DNA of 64,000 nt. Source: Ureibacillus yapensis (GTDB taxonomy: Bacteria > Bacillota > Bacilli > Bacillales_A > Planococcaceae). The stretch is from positions 1 to 64,000 of the forward strand of contig NZ_QWEI01000009.1 of the NCBI RefSeq assembly GCF_003515775.1, given 5' to 3'. Shown here piece after piece: positions 1 through 7,155 of this stretch. The first letter of the stretch is position 1. Each line of letters opens with the position of its first letter. Below the pieces are notes generated by a model. The model was not told where the DNA came from. It searched no databases and saw only the letters and a program-made list of their open reading frames with translations. Position numbers and translations under genes: made by a program.

Positions 1-96
1 AGTTGATCCTAAAATAATACCAATGTTTAATTTTTCCACTTTCTTCTCCTCCTGTACTTCTTGTTTTTTACCAAAGAGTTTATCTAAAAATCCCAT
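1..96 (-). CDS. NAD(P)H-dependent flavin/FMN reductase, N-terminal fragment
   Basis: Only the first 32 codons lie in the window; the gene runs off the left edge. The peptide starts MGFLDKLFGKK, continues with a charged stretch, and then reads LNIGIILGST. That last segment is the first beta strand and phosphate-binding loop of NADPH-dependent FMN reductase/azoreductase flavodoxin folds. A GAGGGA ribosome site precedes the ATG at 96. It is divergent from a YodB/CatR-like regulator, the arrangement in which such regulators control quinone or azo reductases in Bacillus. Family is fairly sure; substrate is unknown. Confidence 0.6.
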   Translation of the reverse strand, partial: MGFLDKLFGKKQEVQEEKKVEKLNIGIILGST

Positions 97-308
97 TGGT
101 TCCCTCACTTTCCGTGATGAAAAGAGCCATTATTGCCATCATCACTTGCCTTTTAGCAAAACTTCATACCACTATTCCGATACTACAGCGATTCCGTAGT
201 TCAGGGTTACTTTGTTTTCACCTTTCGGATTCATTAAAAAGAATACCCGCATGCATTAAAACTTAATCACACTTCATTAAAGACTTGTATTATTTCGAAT
301 TCAAAAGG

Positions 309-401
309 TTACTATATGTAACTTAGTGTATTTTAGTAATATGTAAATGTCAAGTAACTAACTTAATTTTTGTAATCAATTAGGTGACTTTGTGGTATAA
401 T
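309..401 (+). promoter_or_regulatory. Promoter and candidate operator of the HxlR-family regulator
   Basis: TATAAT at 396-401 is preceded by TGG, giving an extended -10 element; no good -35 is seen. Upstream is a dyad TTACTATATGTAA (309-321) and a related TAGTAATATGTAA (335-347). These resemble the TACT/AGTA half sites bound by YodB-type proteins. The site lies between two divergent genes, so one regulator could control both. Operator assignment is inference. Confidence 0.45.
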
Positions 402-425
402 AGATACAAAAGAGGTGTTAGGAAC

Positions 426-755
426 ATGAAGCAACCAACGATTTGCCCTAAATTTGAAAAGGCAATATCCCTGTTGAGCCAAAGATGGAATGCTTTAGTA
501 ATATATCAATTGTTAGATGGCCCGCAACGATTTAGCGAAATCCAATCCAGCATTGGGATCAGCGGAAAAGTATTATCGGACCGTTTGAAGGATCTCGAAC
601 ATCAAGAAGTCATTGCACGGAAAGTCATACCCGAAACACCGGTTGTAATTGAATATTCTTTAACTGAAAAAGGACTTTCACTAAAACCGGTTTTAAAAGA
701 AATAGAAGATTGGTCACAATTTTGGTTTAACTCGGAAAATGGTGCCGATGCTTAA
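426..755 (+). CDS. HxlR/DUF24-family redox-sensing regulator (YodB/CatR-like)
   Basis: This 109-residue winged-helix protein closely follows Bacillus YodB/CatR: CPKFEKAISLLSQRW, then DGPQRFSEIQ, then ETPVVIEYSLTEKG. The start is the ATG at 426, served by AGAGGTG; an upstream in-frame start lacks a ribosome site. There is a single cysteine, Cys7, matching the conserved sensor cysteine of this family. YodB carries two further C-terminal cysteines; here they are absent, as in CatR, so sensing by intermolecular thiol chemistry is likely. It probably represses itself and the divergent flavin reductase in response to quinones or diamide-type stress (family knowledge, not shown here). Confidence 0.8.
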   Translation: MKQPTICPKFEKAISLLSQRWNALVIYQLLDGPQRFSEIQSSIGISGKVLSDRLKDLEHQEVIARKVIPETPVVIEYSLTEKGLSLKPVLKEIEDWSQFWFNSENGADA

Positions 756-832
756 ACGAAACAAAGGTAAATATAGATAAAGAGGCAGAATTCCGAAATG
801 AATTCTGCCTCTTTTTATTTTTGGATCCAGGG

Positions 833-1051
833 TTAATACGGACGATTGTAAGGCATGCGGCCATATGGAGAATATGGGCGAGGATACATGTGATGCATCG
901 GATACATTGGGTACATATGATGCATTGGATACATATGGTGCATTGGATACATCGGATAGTGATGGTGATGGCGATGGCGACGTCTTCTTCTGCGGTGTCT
1001 ATCATAATCATAGTCTTCATAATCTCGATCGTAGCGAGTATAGTTTTGCAT
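833..1051 (-). CDS. Met/His/Tyr/Arg-rich low-complexity protein, probable spore coat component
   Basis: The 72-residue protein begins with a Tyr/Asp/Arg-rich stretch, then a run of Arg and His, then repeats of YPMHHM/YPMYPM, and ends in Arg/Pro/Tyr. AAAGGAGG lies 8 bases before the ATG, strongly supporting translation. It follows, on the same strand, a YjcZ-type sporulation peptide 46 bases upstream. Tyr- and His-rich low-complexity proteins are typical of Bacillales coats, where tyrosines are cross-linked; the Met/His repeats could bind copper or other metals. No named family is recognised, so the coat role is inferred from composition and neighbours. Confidence 0.6.
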   Translation of the reverse strand: MQNYTRYDRDYEDYDYDRHRRRRRRHRHHHHYPMYPMHHMYPMHHMYPMYPMHHMYPRPYSPYGRMPYNRPY

Positions 1052-1096
1052 TATCTTTCCTCCTTTACATTCGAGGATTTAATATTCTAGGTCAAA

Positions 1097-1249
1097 TTAG
1101 TAACCGTTTTTCATGAAGTGAGCACCAACGATAATCAATAAAATAAACAACACAACAATCAACACGAATTCTTTACTGTTGTTTTTGTAGTCGCCTACTC
1201 CACCAACGTTCCCGCAATCGTAACTTCCGCCTACATTATTGTATCCCAT
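1097..1249 (-). CDS. YjcZ-type tiny transmembrane sporulation peptide
   Basis: This 50-residue peptide has a Gly/Asn/Tyr-rich head (MGYNNVGGSYDCGN) followed by one transmembrane helix of the signature form EFVLIVVLFILLIIVGA, ending in a short basic tail. That is the Bacillales YjcZ/'Tiny_TM' family, expressed during sporulation. GGGGGTG precedes the ATG at 1249. A sigma-K-like -10 (CATAAACTA) lies just upstream. A near copy occurs at 60334-60471. The precise role of the family is unknown. Confidence 0.85.
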   Translation of the reverse strand: MGYNNVGGSYDCGNVGGVGDYKNNSKEFVLIVVLFILLIIVGAHFMKNGY

Positions 1250-1462
1250 ATTCATTCACCCCCTTCTATACGATATAGTTTATGGTTGGTTAAGAAAGTC
1301 ACCCTGTACAAAAGTGGAATTTCAAAAATATTTTTATTCTTCCAATTTCCTCTGGCATTTCATTCAGCTATCTAAAATTCCGTTTATATCTTTTTATTAT
1401 GAAAAAAAGACCGGTTTCACTGTGGAAACCGAGTCCTTTCATCATTCTTTATGACGTTTAAA

Positions 1463-1678
1463 TTAATATCCTTCTTTTTCCCCTTCTTTTAGGGACGCTT
1501 TTGGTGTGCGATCTTCTTCCTCAACCTTTTGGAAGCCTTTATCTAATCTTCCCGCATTTTCAATATCTCCGGAAGCTTTATAGCCGCCCACCGCTGCATT
1601 GGAAGTTGTCCCGAAAAGATCCATTCCACCTAATTCCACATTAATGCGTTGTTTGTCATTTCTTTTTTGCTTGCTCAT
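1463..1678 (-). CDS. Small hydrophilic hypothetical protein
   Basis: The 71-residue reading starts at the ATG at 1678, which has AGAGGTG at good spacing; three in-frame codons upstream overlap the ribosome site. It is charged, starts MSKQKRNDKQR, has a Gly/Ala-rich middle (GTTSNAAVGGYKASGD) and an acidic/lysine C-terminus. There is no signal peptide or membrane segment. I do not recognise the family. It sits among small sporulation genes on the same strand and may be one. Confidence 0.55.
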   Translation of the reverse strand: MSKQKRNDKQRINVELGGMDLFGTTSNAAVGGYKASGDIENAGRLDKGFQKVEEEDRTPKASLKEGEKEGY

Positions 1679-1877
1679 TATCATCACCTCTTAATGTAAT
1701 ATGCCCAAAGGAGGCAATAATATAGTTCATGCAAAACAAAAAGAGCATCCATCTTGTGGGATGAATGCCTTCCACATTGTGAGCTATCCATTCTGTTCAT
1801 AACTTCAGCTTATTGGACAACATGCCACTTGGTTAATGCTTTTTAGTCCTCTTCTCTTCGATTGTCCATCACATGAA

Positions 1878-2198
1878 CTAATGAACATCCGCTCTGTTTT
1901 CTTTAATCTGTTCGTGAATTTTTTGAAGATCTTCAAAAGAAAGCTCACCAAGAGATGCTTTAATTTCCTCTTCAATCTTTTTCCTGTTTCTTTCCTGATA
2001 GCGGCCCCACCATTCCCGGAGGCCCTCTGTTTTATCAAAAATATATTCAATGTCAATTTCTTCATTTTCTTCATCAGACAAATAATCCAGCACGGAGCCC
2101 AACATACGGGATATGTTATCGATTTCATCAATATTTTGAGGCACCGGCACCGTCATACTCTCTTCTTGGTCATTTGTTTCAGCAGTCTTTCTGGGCAT
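1878..2198 (-). CDS. Acidic helical hypothetical protein
   Basis: This 106-residue protein is highly charged and predicted mainly helical. It has a central acidic segment (YLSDEENEEIDIEYIF), then an aromatic stretch (EWWGRYQERNRKK), then EELSF-like helices ending in ADVH. GAGGAG lies upstream of the ATG at 2198. No signal peptide or catalytic motif is visible and no family is recognised. The overlapping 1805-2131 minus frame is a shadow. Confidence 0.6.
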   Translation of the reverse strand: MPRKTAETNDQEESMTVPVPQNIDEIDNISRMLGSVLDYLSDEENEEIDIEYIFDKTEGLREWWGRYQERNRKKIEEEIKASLGELSFEDLQKIHEQIKENRADVH

Positions 2199-2448
2199 GG
2201 CTTTTCACTCCTCTTTCAGTGATAATATTTTCAGTATGAGCATTAAAAATGAAATCCATGAAACCTAAGAAATGTTATATAGAGCCACCCTTCAAAATTG
2301 AGATGGCCCAATGCTCGGAGTAAAGCCAGCCTTTTTAGAATAGTTGATCTTCCGCAGCACGAAAACTTTGGCATGCCTCAAGGAGCGAAATGTCATTTTT
2401 TAAAGCGAATGAGTAAGGTTTCCCACTAAACGCAAATACGGCAAAAAA
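2199..2448. other. Gene-free stretch
   Basis: No convincing gene is seen. A minus-strand frame of 34 codons near 2302-2405 lacks a ribosome site. An eight-codon plus-strand frame after AAGGAG at about 2381 is too short to call. Confidence 0.4.
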
Positions 2449-2484
2449 AATGGACTTAGTTCGCACTCATGAACTAAGTCCATT
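2449..2484. terminator. Bidirectional intrinsic terminator
   Basis: A 14-bp stem (AATGGACTTAGTTC and its complement) has an 8-base loop, with A-rich sequence before and T-rich sequence after. It can serve the minus-strand gene ending at 2509. Confidence 0.75.
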
Positions 2485-2508
2485 ACTATTTTTCTTCGCA
2501 ATGACAAA

Positions 2509-2721
2509 TTAATTTCGCTCGTCCTGTTTGCGGGTAACGTCCAAATCCTCGAAAAATTCTTCCTGACGGTTTTCTTTTTGTTCCAATTTTTTGCCTTTGT
2601 TCAGGTTTTCGGAGAATTCATGCTGTGTATTTTCTTCTTCAATGTTTTTTCGATTGACGGTCAAATCTTCATAATAATCTTTTCTTCGATTTTCTTTTTC
2701 TTCTTTAAAGTCCATCACCAT
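2509..2721 (-). CDS. Small hydrophilic repeat protein, possibly gamma-SASP-like
   Basis: From the ATG at 2721 (after GGAGAAGG) the product has 70 residues; an ATG at 2715 is an equal choice, and a longer start at 2781 has its Shine-Dalgarno too close. It carries three loose repeats around DYYEDLTVNRK, HEFSENLNKGK and EFFEDLDVTRK, spaced roughly 25-30 residues, with Lys/Arg/Glu/Asn-rich linkers and no cysteine or hydrophobic core. This resembles spore storage proteins (gamma-type SASP) and the neighbour at 3626-3814. The family assignment is tentative. Confidence 0.5.
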   Translation of the reverse strand: MVMDFKEEKENRRKDYYEDLTVNRKNIEEENTQHEFSENLNKGKKLEQKENRQEEFFEDLDVTRKQDERN

Positions 2722-2887
2722 ACCCCACCCTTCTCCATGCTTCTTAATAGGTATATTTCCGACTTTCGGCAGGTCAAACATCCTCTCTACCGGATGAATA
2801 GTGCCAGGAGAAAGTAAAAATAATCTTTATAAAGTGCCGACAGTTATTTATAATACAGAATAAATAATGAAGGAAAGGATTGGAAAA

Positions 2888-3520
2888 ATGGAGAATTATT
2901 ATTTGTTTCTTTTTATGTGTATGGTACTTATTATTTTGCCCGGACCTGATACGGCAATTGCCACGAAAAATACGCTCACGTTGGGCAAATCGGGTGGTCT
3001 TCAAACAATGCTGGGCACTTGTTGCGCACTATTGATCCATACTTCCGCCGCTATTTTGGGGCTTTCTGCGATTGTTGCGAAATCCGCTTTTTTATTTTCC
3101 ATTTTCAAATATGCAGGAGCCATTTACTTGGTTTACCTGGGCATCAAAACCCTACTATCTTTGAGAAAAAAAGAGGAGCGAGAAGGCGATGAGCAAAAGG
3201 CTGAAATTCAATTTGAGCAAACATCCTGTTTTAAACAAGGATTTCTGACGAATATATTAAATCCCAAAGTAGCCATCTTTTTCTTGACCTTTTTCCCTCA
3301 ATTCGTCGATACGGGAGGCAACACATTTATGCCGTTCCTGATTATGGGCATTACGTATGCGGTACTTACGGCTCTATGGTTTGTCTTTTATATTTATTTA
3401 ATTCATCAAGTCAGCGCTTTTATGAAAAAACCGAAAACTCAAACTTTCGTAGAAGGGCTTACAGGTACGGTTCTTATCGGTTTTGGATTAAAACTCGCTT
3501 TGGAAAAGGGAAATCATTGA
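2888..3520 (+). CDS. LysE/RhtB-family amino-acid exporter
   Basis: This 210-residue, six-helix membrane protein begins at the ATG at 2888 behind GGAAAGGA; seven upstream codons are not needed. Helix 1 ends in the LysE signature ILPGPDTAIATKNTLTLG. The later segment GFLTNILNPKVAIFFLTFFPQFV is the second conserved block of the family. A charged cytoplasmic loop (RKKEEREGDEQK) lies between helices 3 and 4. The family exports amino acids and related compounds; the substrate cannot be read from sequence. It stands alone, followed by a terminator. Confidence 0.85.
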   Translation: MENYYLFLFMCMVLIILPGPDTAIATKNTLTLGKSGGLQTMLGTCCALLIHTSAAILGLSAIVAKSAFLFSIFKYAGAIYLVYLGIKTLLSLRKKEEREGDEQKAEIQFEQTSCFKQGFLTNILNPKVAIFFLTFFPQFVDTGGNTFMPFLIMGITYAVLTALWFVFYIYLIHQVSAFMKKPKTQTFVEGLTGTVLIGFGLKLALEKGNH

Positions 3521-3550
3521 TATTGTTTTGACACGGCCTCTTTTTCCAAT

Positions 3551-3588
3551 AAAAAAACGCCAATCCATAATGGATCAACGCTTTTTTA
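3551..3588. terminator. Intrinsic terminator after the LysE-family gene
   Basis: An imperfect stem is flanked by a seven-A run and a six-T run, and separates convergent genes ending at 3520 and 3626. Confidence 0.6.
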
Positions 3589-3625
3589 ACAGTTTAATTC
3601 AGTTCAGAGAAATTAAAATTTAGTC

Positions 3626-3814
3626 CTAAAATTGGCAATCTTCACAATTTTCGTCGTTTTGTTGATTATTTCTTCTTTGGTTGCGGTTGAAGTTTGCTTC
3701 TAACGCGAATTCTTCATTGTTTTGATTGCGATTGAAGTCCACTTCTTCAGCAAATTCTTCACGATTGTTCGCATTGCGGTCTTGTTGATCTTTATTGTAC
3801 TTTCTTCTTTCCAT
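3626..3814 (-). CDS. Gamma-type SASP-like spore storage protein
   Basis: The ATG at 3814 has GGAGGTGAGAGA ahead; an upstream ATG at 3850 does not have a ribosome site. The 62-residue product is Asn/Gln/Arg/Glu-rich and carries two tandem repeats, REEFAEEVDFNRNQ and NEEFALEANFNRNQ. Gamma-type SASPs contain repeats of this kind (EFASE followed by Asn/Gln-rich sequence), where the germination protease GPR cuts next to E-F/I-A-x-E. The tail NCEDCQF with two cysteines is unusual for SASPs. Role as an amino-acid reserve in the forespore is inferred. Confidence 0.55.
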   Translation of the reverse strand: MERRKYNKDQQDRNANNREEFAEEVDFNRNQNNEEFALEANFNRNQRRNNQQNDENCEDCQF

Positions 3815-3822
3815 TTCTCTCT

Positions 3823-3866
3823 CACCTCCATGATTCTTATTTTGAGACATGGAGGTGTAACTATTC
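3823..3866 (-). promoter_or_regulatory. Candidate sigma-G promoter with overlapping inverted repeat
   Basis: On the minus strand GAATA (3866-3862), a 17-base spacer and CAAAATA (3844-3838) match gHATR-N17-CATnHTA with one mismatch. A perfect 10-bp inverted repeat (CACCTCCATG at 3823-3832 and its complement at 3848-3857) overlaps both the ribosome site and the spacer. Forespore expression is inferred. Confidence 0.4.
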
Positions 3867-3932
3867 GTTTTTTATTTCTAAAATGGTTGAATAATCATGG
3901 CGGTTTTTGAAAAAACGGCTACACCCGATTTT

Positions 3933-4640
3933 TTAACATCGAACATACTTGCGTTTAAAACCAAGTCTTCCTTTATCTATTTCTTTTTGAATATTTTCGT
4001 AAGCGTTGAGGAAGCTGCTTTTTTTATTGTCCCGCTTGACTTCTACAATCCCTACTGCCTTTGCTGTCTCGACTGCCTTTTCATGTAGCGGTACAAAGGA
4101 AATTCCGACTGTGTACAGAAAATTATTCATTGATGATTTTGTTCGTTCAGGTGAATCGTGAATGGTCTTTTTCACAAGATCCAGCATTTCCGAAATCTTG
4201 CTCTCAGAAAATTCATGGTCTTTGCGATTTCCCAAAAGCCAGCAGTAACAGCTCCAGCCTGCCGACATTCTCAGCTCCTCCCCGCTTGCAATCCATTTAT
4301 CTGCTACTTCCTGTGCAGTATCCGACTCCGATAAAGTAACGGCCACCACATAATCAGACAGCATATAAAAATACGCTGCGTCCATCCAACGGTCATAGTC
4401 AGACTCGGTCATAGCTTTCGGGTCAGCAATAATGCCTGCAAAGTACATGGCATCGTAATTCCCTGTCGCATAAAGTTCTTCAGCTAGAGTCTGATTGATT
4501 TTAATTTTTTTTGCAATCGGCTTCATTGCCCCCGTGGCCACGCCGAATAACGGTTCCTGCGCTCCATTGGAAATGTATATTTTTTTCGTTCGTTCCTTGC
4601 TGAGCGCTTCAAGCTCCTGCATTACTGTTTCAAAGTTCAT
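3933..4640 (-). CDS. DNA alkylation repair protein (AlkD-like HEAT-repeat family)
   Basis: This 235-residue, all-helical protein matches the DNA_alkylation family. Recognisable segments are ELEALSKERTKKIYISNGA, then GVATGAMKPIAKKIK near residue 35, ELYATGNYDAMYFAGIIADP, and the long helix pair around MSAGWSCYCWLL (about residue 130). The family bends DNA around stacked HEAT-like helices and excises or recognises alkylated bases. The protein is of normal length and ends in a basic, Cys-terminated tail. It is 20 bases downstream of the SLAP-domain gene on the same strand, so the two may be co-transcribed. Confidence 0.75.
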   Translation of the reverse strand: MNFETVMQELEALSKERTKKIYISNGAQEPLFGVATGAMKPIAKKIKINQTLAEELYATGNYDAMYFAGIIADPKAMTESDYDRWMDAAYFYMLSDYVVAVTLSESDTAQEVADKWIASGEELRMSAGWSCYCWLLGNRKDHEFSESKISEMLDLVKKTIHDSPERTKSSMNNFLYTVGISFVPLHEKAVETAKAVGIVEVKRDNKKSSFLNAYENIQKEIDKGRLGFKRKYVRC

Positions 4641-4660
4641 TTTTACCGCTTCCTTTACTA

Positions 4661-5053
4661 TTATGTATCCTCAGATGGAAGGATGTTCAATCGCCCATTG
4701 CTATAAGAAGTTTGCGGAAGATAGCTGTCCTTTGGAAAGATGAATGTCCAGGGCATGCTCATCTTGGGCGGAATTTCGAGTTTTGGGAGCGTAAACATAT
4801 GGTCCGCAACAATCTTTCCTTTTATGCTATATTGTAGTTGTGTATGATGAAGGTTCCATGAATCGTTCGTAAAATTATGAACCAATACAGTGACCAGCAA
4901 TTCCTCTTTATGGTTAATCGCTTCCCTTATAGGCGAACAAATAATGCCGGAACTGTTTAATTGCACTGTCTCATTAAAGATAGCTTCTATTATTTTTCGG
5001 TCCTGATCAGCCAACGCTTTGTCCCAGGATGCTTCAAATTGCAATTGCTGCAT
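4661..5053 (-). CDS. SLAP-domain protein
   Basis: Translation most likely starts at the ATG at 5053, behind GAGGTG. The 130-residue sequence opens with LQFEASWDKALADQDRKIIEAIF and later has LLVTVLVHNFTNDSW and TLPKLEIPPKMSMPWTFIFP. This is the layout of the SLAP domain of Bacillales, found in proteins linked to S-layer assembly and accessory secretion. There is no signal peptide, so it is probably cytoplasmic. The exact role is unknown. It precedes the alkylation-repair gene with a short gap. Confidence 0.65.
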   Translation of the reverse strand: MQQLQFEASWDKALADQDRKIIEAIFNETVQLNSSGIICSPIREAINHKEELLVTVLVHNFTNDSWNLHHTQLQYSIKGKIVADHMFTLPKLEIPPKMSMPWTFIFPKDSYLPQTSYSNGRLNILPSEDT

Positions 5054-5242
5054 AATAAACACCTCTTGAAGGTTAGTGTAACATAGGGGGCAGAAAACTT
5101 AACCCTCATTGCAACATTCGAATGCAAGAAAAGCGTCCTTATCCCACATAATCTCGGTTTAATGTTTGCCGGTCGAAGCGGAACTAGCGAAGCTTGGTAT
5201 CGAATATCTTATAAACATTTCACAAGAGCGGAATAAAAAAGA

Positions 5243-5277
5243 GGGACCTACAATCGTTAAAATGATTGTAGGATCCC
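5243..5277. terminator. Bidirectional intrinsic terminator
   Basis: Stem GGGAccTACAATC with its complement and an 8-base loop, T-rich on both strands (TTTTT on plus, TTTTTT on minus). It lies 3' of cwlJ. Confidence 0.8.
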
Positions 5278-5313
5278 CTTTTTCCATGATTCTCAAGAAT
5301 GCTTTCCCGAATC

Positions 5314-5754
5314 TTATCCACTATAAACACTTTCACACGTATTCGCTTGCGGTTCATAATAACAATGATTTTTAAATTGGCCGGCAAACGGTTGATCATA
5401 CCATGTCGGTGGGCAAGGTGCATACGGATTGAAATACCAAAGCGCATACCTTCCTGGCAGTTCCCTCCAATATTCCAGTACCTGTCTTGCTAATCGTCGT
5501 TCATTTTCTCTCGCTGGACTATAGAATAAATTCCCCTTTTGAACCGCTTCAAAAGAATAATTTCCTCCCTGGACCTGGTAAATGACATCTTCCACCGTCC
5601 TCACATCCCGAAAGTCCAAGCAATCGGCAATAACGCGATTGACAATTACGTTGCCTACATACAGCATACCCTGGTTGCCTTCACCCTCGGCTTCCGCCCG
5701 CATCATCCGCGCTATTAAATCAACATCCGCATCTCTGTATTTTATTCTTGGCAT
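5314..5754 (-). CDS. cwlJ: Spore cortex-lytic cell wall hydrolase CwlJ/SleB domain
   Basis: The 146-residue protein is almost entirely one Hydrolase_2 (SleB) domain with no signal peptide, as in CwlJ rather than SleB. It starts DVDLIARMMRAEAEGEGNQG, where the first Glu of the RAEAEGE motif is the expected catalytic residue. YVGNVIVNRV and the C-terminal ALWYFNPYAPCPPTWY follow. CwlJ degrades spore cortex during germination, acting with GerQ in the coat. A sigma-E-like -10 (CATACTAT) lies upstream. It is monocistronic, with a strong terminator 3'. Confidence 0.88.
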   Translation of the reverse strand: MPRIKYRDADVDLIARMMRAEAEGEGNQGMLYVGNVIVNRVIADCLDFRDVRTVEDVIYQVQGGNYSFEAVQKGNLFYSPARENERRLARQVLEYWRELPGRYALWYFNPYAPCPPTWYDQPFAGQFKNHCYYEPQANTCESVYSG

Positions 5755-5771
5755 TTTTTCACCCCAACAGT

Positions 5772-5779
5772 ATAGTATG
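5772..5779 (-). promoter_or_regulatory. Candidate sigma-E -10 element of cwlJ
   Basis: CATACTAT on the minus strand, 18 bases before the start codon, matches the sigma-E -10 (CATACAHT) at seven of eight positions. This agrees with mother-cell expression of cwlJ in Bacillus. No clear -35 was identified. Confidence 0.4.
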
Positions 5780-5816
5780 AAAAAAAGTCAAAATTGATGA
5801 TTGTCTAAAAACCTTA

Positions 5817-6293
5817 TTAACGCTCACCAAAGCGTTTTGCATATGGAGACAAATAGGGTTTGGTTTTCTGGGAATAGGGATTCGTTGGTTGAGGTTCTTT
5901 CATTCCTGTGTATGCCAGCAGCAAGGATTTGGCTTGTTTTAAAGAAACTTGCGTTTTGGGATTTCTTTGCTGGTCATTCAAGTCGCCTAAATGGGGCAAT
6001 GTTTGAAAGTCTTGTTTTGTTGGAGGCGTGTGAAATAAAAATTCTCCACAGGAAATTAAAACAGAAGAAGTTTGTTTTGAAAGCTTCGGGTTTCTCGAGA
6101 AGTGCAAGCCAACCTTCTCTGCTTTGCCTTCATCGAGCATTTTTTCCAGTGCTTGTTTCTTCAACGTATATAAAAATTTAGGGTCTGTTGCCGATTTTGC
6201 ATGTTTGTTTACTACAAAGACTGCTCTTGAGAGGTTCTCTACTGAAAATTCAAAGTTTCTATTCCGGCTCGGTTTATTCGGTTGCTTGTTCAT
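5817..6293 (-). CDS. ykyB: YkyB family protein
   Basis: The 158-residue protein is clearly YkyB: NLSRAVFVVNKHAKSATDP is near residue 20, then LYTLKKQALEKML, KVGLHFSRNPKLSKQ, VLISCGEFLFHTPPTKQDF and LPHLGDLNDQQRNPK. The family is conserved in Bacillales and of unknown function. It has a basic N-terminus and no membrane segment. It appears monocistronic, 63 bases upstream of cwlJ on the same strand. Confidence 0.88.
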   Translation of the reverse strand: MNKQPNKPSRNRNFEFSVENLSRAVFVVNKHAKSATDPKFLYTLKKQALEKMLDEGKAEKVGLHFSRNPKLSKQTSSVLISCGEFLFHTPPTKQDFQTLPHLGDLNDQQRNPKTQVSLKQAKSLLLAYTGMKEPQPTNPYSQKTKPYLSPYAKRFGER

Positions 6294-6423
6294 CTGGCTT
6301 CCCCTTTCTTTGTAAGCATGATCTTTACAGTTATAATCTCTTTTACCCTTTTGACAAAATAAACTTACCTCTTTTGCACATTTTCTTCAATATAAATTTA
6401 CTATAAAAATTTTTAAATGAGAT

Positions 6424-6452
6424 GTATAAAAAAATTGAGCCGGCCTATACTA
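6424..6452 (+). promoter_or_regulatory. Candidate sigma-G/F-type promoter
   Basis: GTATA (6424-6428), a 17-base spacer and TATACTA (6446-6452) match gHATR-N17-CATnHTA with one mismatch in the -10. No comparable sigma-A -35 is seen at 17 bases from TATACT. Confidence 0.35.
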
Positions 6453-6458
6453 TTAGAG

Positions 6459-6655
6459 ATTCCACTTCAAGTCCAATGACTAGGAGGGTTAACCCGATGA
6501 GGGCGAATGATCGTTAACTCAGAAGGACCATCTGTAACTGAATAGAGCTAGAGCAAGTTGTCTTAGGAATATCTTAAGATTCATGCGAAAGCGAGGCAGT
6601 GTGTCATGGATATCATGTAGTGAAATCAGACCCGGAATTTATTCCGGGTTTTTAT
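6459..6655 (+). ncRNA. Candidate structured non-coding RNA of about 195 nt
   Basis: A purine-rich block lacks an ORF. It contains a GTTAAC...GTTAAC pairing (about 6494-6518), local hairpins such as CATGgatATCATG near 6605-6617, and a perfect intrinsic terminator (CCCGGAAT/ATTCCGGG, then TTTTTATTTTTT) at 6631-6655. A sporulation-type promoter lies at its 5' end. I could not match it to 6S, tmRNA, SRP, RNase P, T-box or the common riboswitch classes from memory. Existence as a transcript is inferred. Confidence 0.45.
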
Positions 6656-6750
6656 TTTTTTCTTTTCTTATATAATAGCGAATAAAACCTAATTGCAAAC
6701 AATAAAACAATCGCTTATACACAAGTTCGGGGTGGAAAACAAATTGGATT

Positions 6751-6860
6751 GCTTCTATTAACCCTTTTTCACACTCAGTCAAACGGGCGTTTAGATTGCT
6801 TCTATAAACCCTGTTGCTCCCTGCCCACATCAAAACGGGCATTTAGAATCCTTCTTATAT
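6751..6860. repeat. 52-bp-period tandem array A (degenerate, about 2.3 units)
   Basis: AAACGGGC recurs at 6781 and 6833 (52 bp apart), and CTTCT(A/T)A recurs at 6752, 6799 and 6851. Units are diverged. The TTTAGATTGCTTCTA core resembles TTTAGACTGCTTCTA of array B. No gene is present between 6656 and 7080. Confidence 0.6.
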
Positions 6861-7080
6861 CTCTTCCCCCAAGTTCATGCAAATGTAAAACCTGCTCTAC
6901 ACTACTTTGACACCTGCTACCCTCACCAAACGCCACAACTCATTCTCCAGCCGGGCCAAAATCCTCATACAAGCAACCACTTAAAAGATTGCTAATAATA
7001 ATAATTTTTTCTTGTGTTGGATAATACATGAAATGTTTTTGCAATATAATTGCCATTCCTGTAATCGAATTAACACCTCT

Positions 7081-7109
7081 TTGTTCTTTTTCTATCAAAA
7101 ATCTATGAT
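7081..7109 (+). promoter_or_regulatory. Sigma-A promoter of the LysM-3D gene
   Basis: TTGTTC (7081-7086), a 17-base spacer and TATGAT (7104-7109) lie 47 bases before the start codon. The WalR-type TGTWAH pair that drives yocH in B. subtilis is not clearly present. Confidence 0.55.
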
Positions 7110-7155
7110 AGGATAGAGAAAATTAACAACGAAGAACATTGGAGGATTTTTATAT

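Noticed and set aside
821-1116. Plus-strand ORFs over the Met/His/Tyr-rich gene
   Set aside because: They are antisense shadows of a repetitive minus-strand gene that has a good ribosome site.
5162-5236. 24-codon plus-strand ORF before the terminator
   Set aside because: No ribosome site and no recognisable family; the terminator is explained by cwlJ.
6639-6842. 67-codon minus-strand ORF
   Set aside because: It runs through a terminator and the degenerate repeat array and has no ribosome site.
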